A stretch of DNA of 31,352 nucleotides, taken from NCBI GenBank assembly GCA_964498605.1, contig CAZCHK010000024.1:1-31352 (forward strand). Reading direction: 5' to 3'. The translations under genes and the position numbers were made by a program. This DNA comes from JBGQAS01 sp964498605 (GTDB lineage: Bacteria; Chloroflexota; Anaerolineae; Anaerolineales; Anaerolineaceae). How positions within the stretch are numbered: position 1 is the first letter of the stretch; each line of letters opens with the position of its first letter. The notes under the pieces were generated by a model that worked only from the letters and a program-made list of their open reading frames with translations, did no database searches and was not told where the DNA came from. This document shows, in pieces, positions 31,083-31,352 of this stretch.

Positions 31083-31352
31083 TTAATAACTACCTGCCAT
31101 GAATACAAACCCCGCTCCAAAAGCCACCCGGTTGTCATCAAAATCGCCCTTAAAACCCGCTTCCAGCACTCTTTCAACAAATTCAAATCCGGGTAAATAA
31201 CCATTGGCCTCAACATCATATTCCGCTGATGTCAAAATGGTTAAGTGGAGAATTGCACGCCCTTCGGACATCGGCTGGATTTGTTCCAAACCGGAATACC
31301 AGTTTCCAGGGTCAAACAAGATCACGGCCATGGTAACCACAAACCCGGAGGA
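31083..31352 (-). CDS. Hypothetical protein, cut by the window edge
   Basis: The reading frame is open from the right edge to a stop at 31083. The first ATG inside the window is at 31340, but the frame stays open beyond it, so the true start may lie outside. At least 85 residues are seen, including DPGNWYSGLEQIQPM and a C-terminal FDDNRVAFGAGFVFMAGSY. No family is recognised and no membrane segment is clear. Confidence 0.5.
   Translation of the reverse strand, partial: SSGFVVTMAVILFDPGNWYSGLEQIQPMSEGRAILHLTILTSAEYDVEANGYLPGFEFVERVLEAGFKGDFDDNRVAFGAGFVFMAGSY

Overview
The left edge carries the 5' end of a 16S rRNA gene on the minus strand. Its sequence looks like Chloroflexota, class Anaerolineae. 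That placement is my reading of the rRNA and gene content, not a database result. Several other features fit it: an archaeal-type HMG-CoA synthase/DUF35 cluster with a class II HMG-CoA reductase, an ATP-cone/uridine-kinase fusion, and many overlapping short operons.

Layout. 1-2.7 kb (minus strand): 16S rRNA with two strong tandem promoters, then a zinc-ribbon membrane protein, bacterioferritin and a short-chain dehydrogenase. 2.75-3.5 kb (plus): a compact RNA-binding operon (RRM protein plus cold-shock protein) with a tandem 11-bp repeat upstream of its promoter, a leader hairpin and a clean terminator. 3.6-7.25 kb: the two halves of a heterodimeric ABC exporter. 7.3-9.1 kb: an NAD(P)-dependent epimerase/3beta-HSD-like SDR coupled by ATGA to a steroid 5alpha-reductase-like membrane enzyme. 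9.2-10.8 kb (minus): a lipoprotein esterase followed by a single-chain, two-DTG retropepsin-like protease. 10.8-13.9 kb: tRNA-Pro, a dolichyl-phosphate-sugar-type glycosyltransferase, RNase HII, a GNAT acetyltransferase, a tiny SWIM zinc-finger protein and a UPF0173 metallo-hydrolase. 14-15.3 kb: an ATP-cone/uridine-kinase fusion.

15.3-19.4 kb is the most interesting part. It holds HMG-CoA reductase, HMG-CoA synthase, a thiolase homologue and a DUF35 zinc-ribbon/OB protein. This matches the set that forms the thiolase/HMGCS/DUF35 complex of archaea. The reductase and synthase keep every catalytic residue I can check, but the thiolase has lost its nucleophilic Cys and both catalytic His residues. 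A direct-repeat motif, TGAYAG-N4-TGAYAG, occurs once before the reductase and twice before DUF35, and suggests a shared regulator.

From about 19.5 kb the character changes. Base composition becomes visibly more AT-rich, spacers grow long, and genes are mostly single and unrelated. This accessory zone starts with a perfect-arm palindrome and a decayed DUF4143-type ATPase (frameshift plus apparent internal deletion), followed by a C-terminal fragment of another gene. It continues with a methyltransferase, an isochorismatase-like hydrolase, a nucleotidyltransferase, a YdjM-type membrane hydrolase, an unknown membrane protein, a tandem-GNAT protein, a lipoprotein hydrolase and an S9 prolyl-oligopeptidase-like enzyme. 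It ends with an unexplained GC-rich patch and a gene cut by the window edge. I saw no CRISPR array, intact transposase or phage gene.
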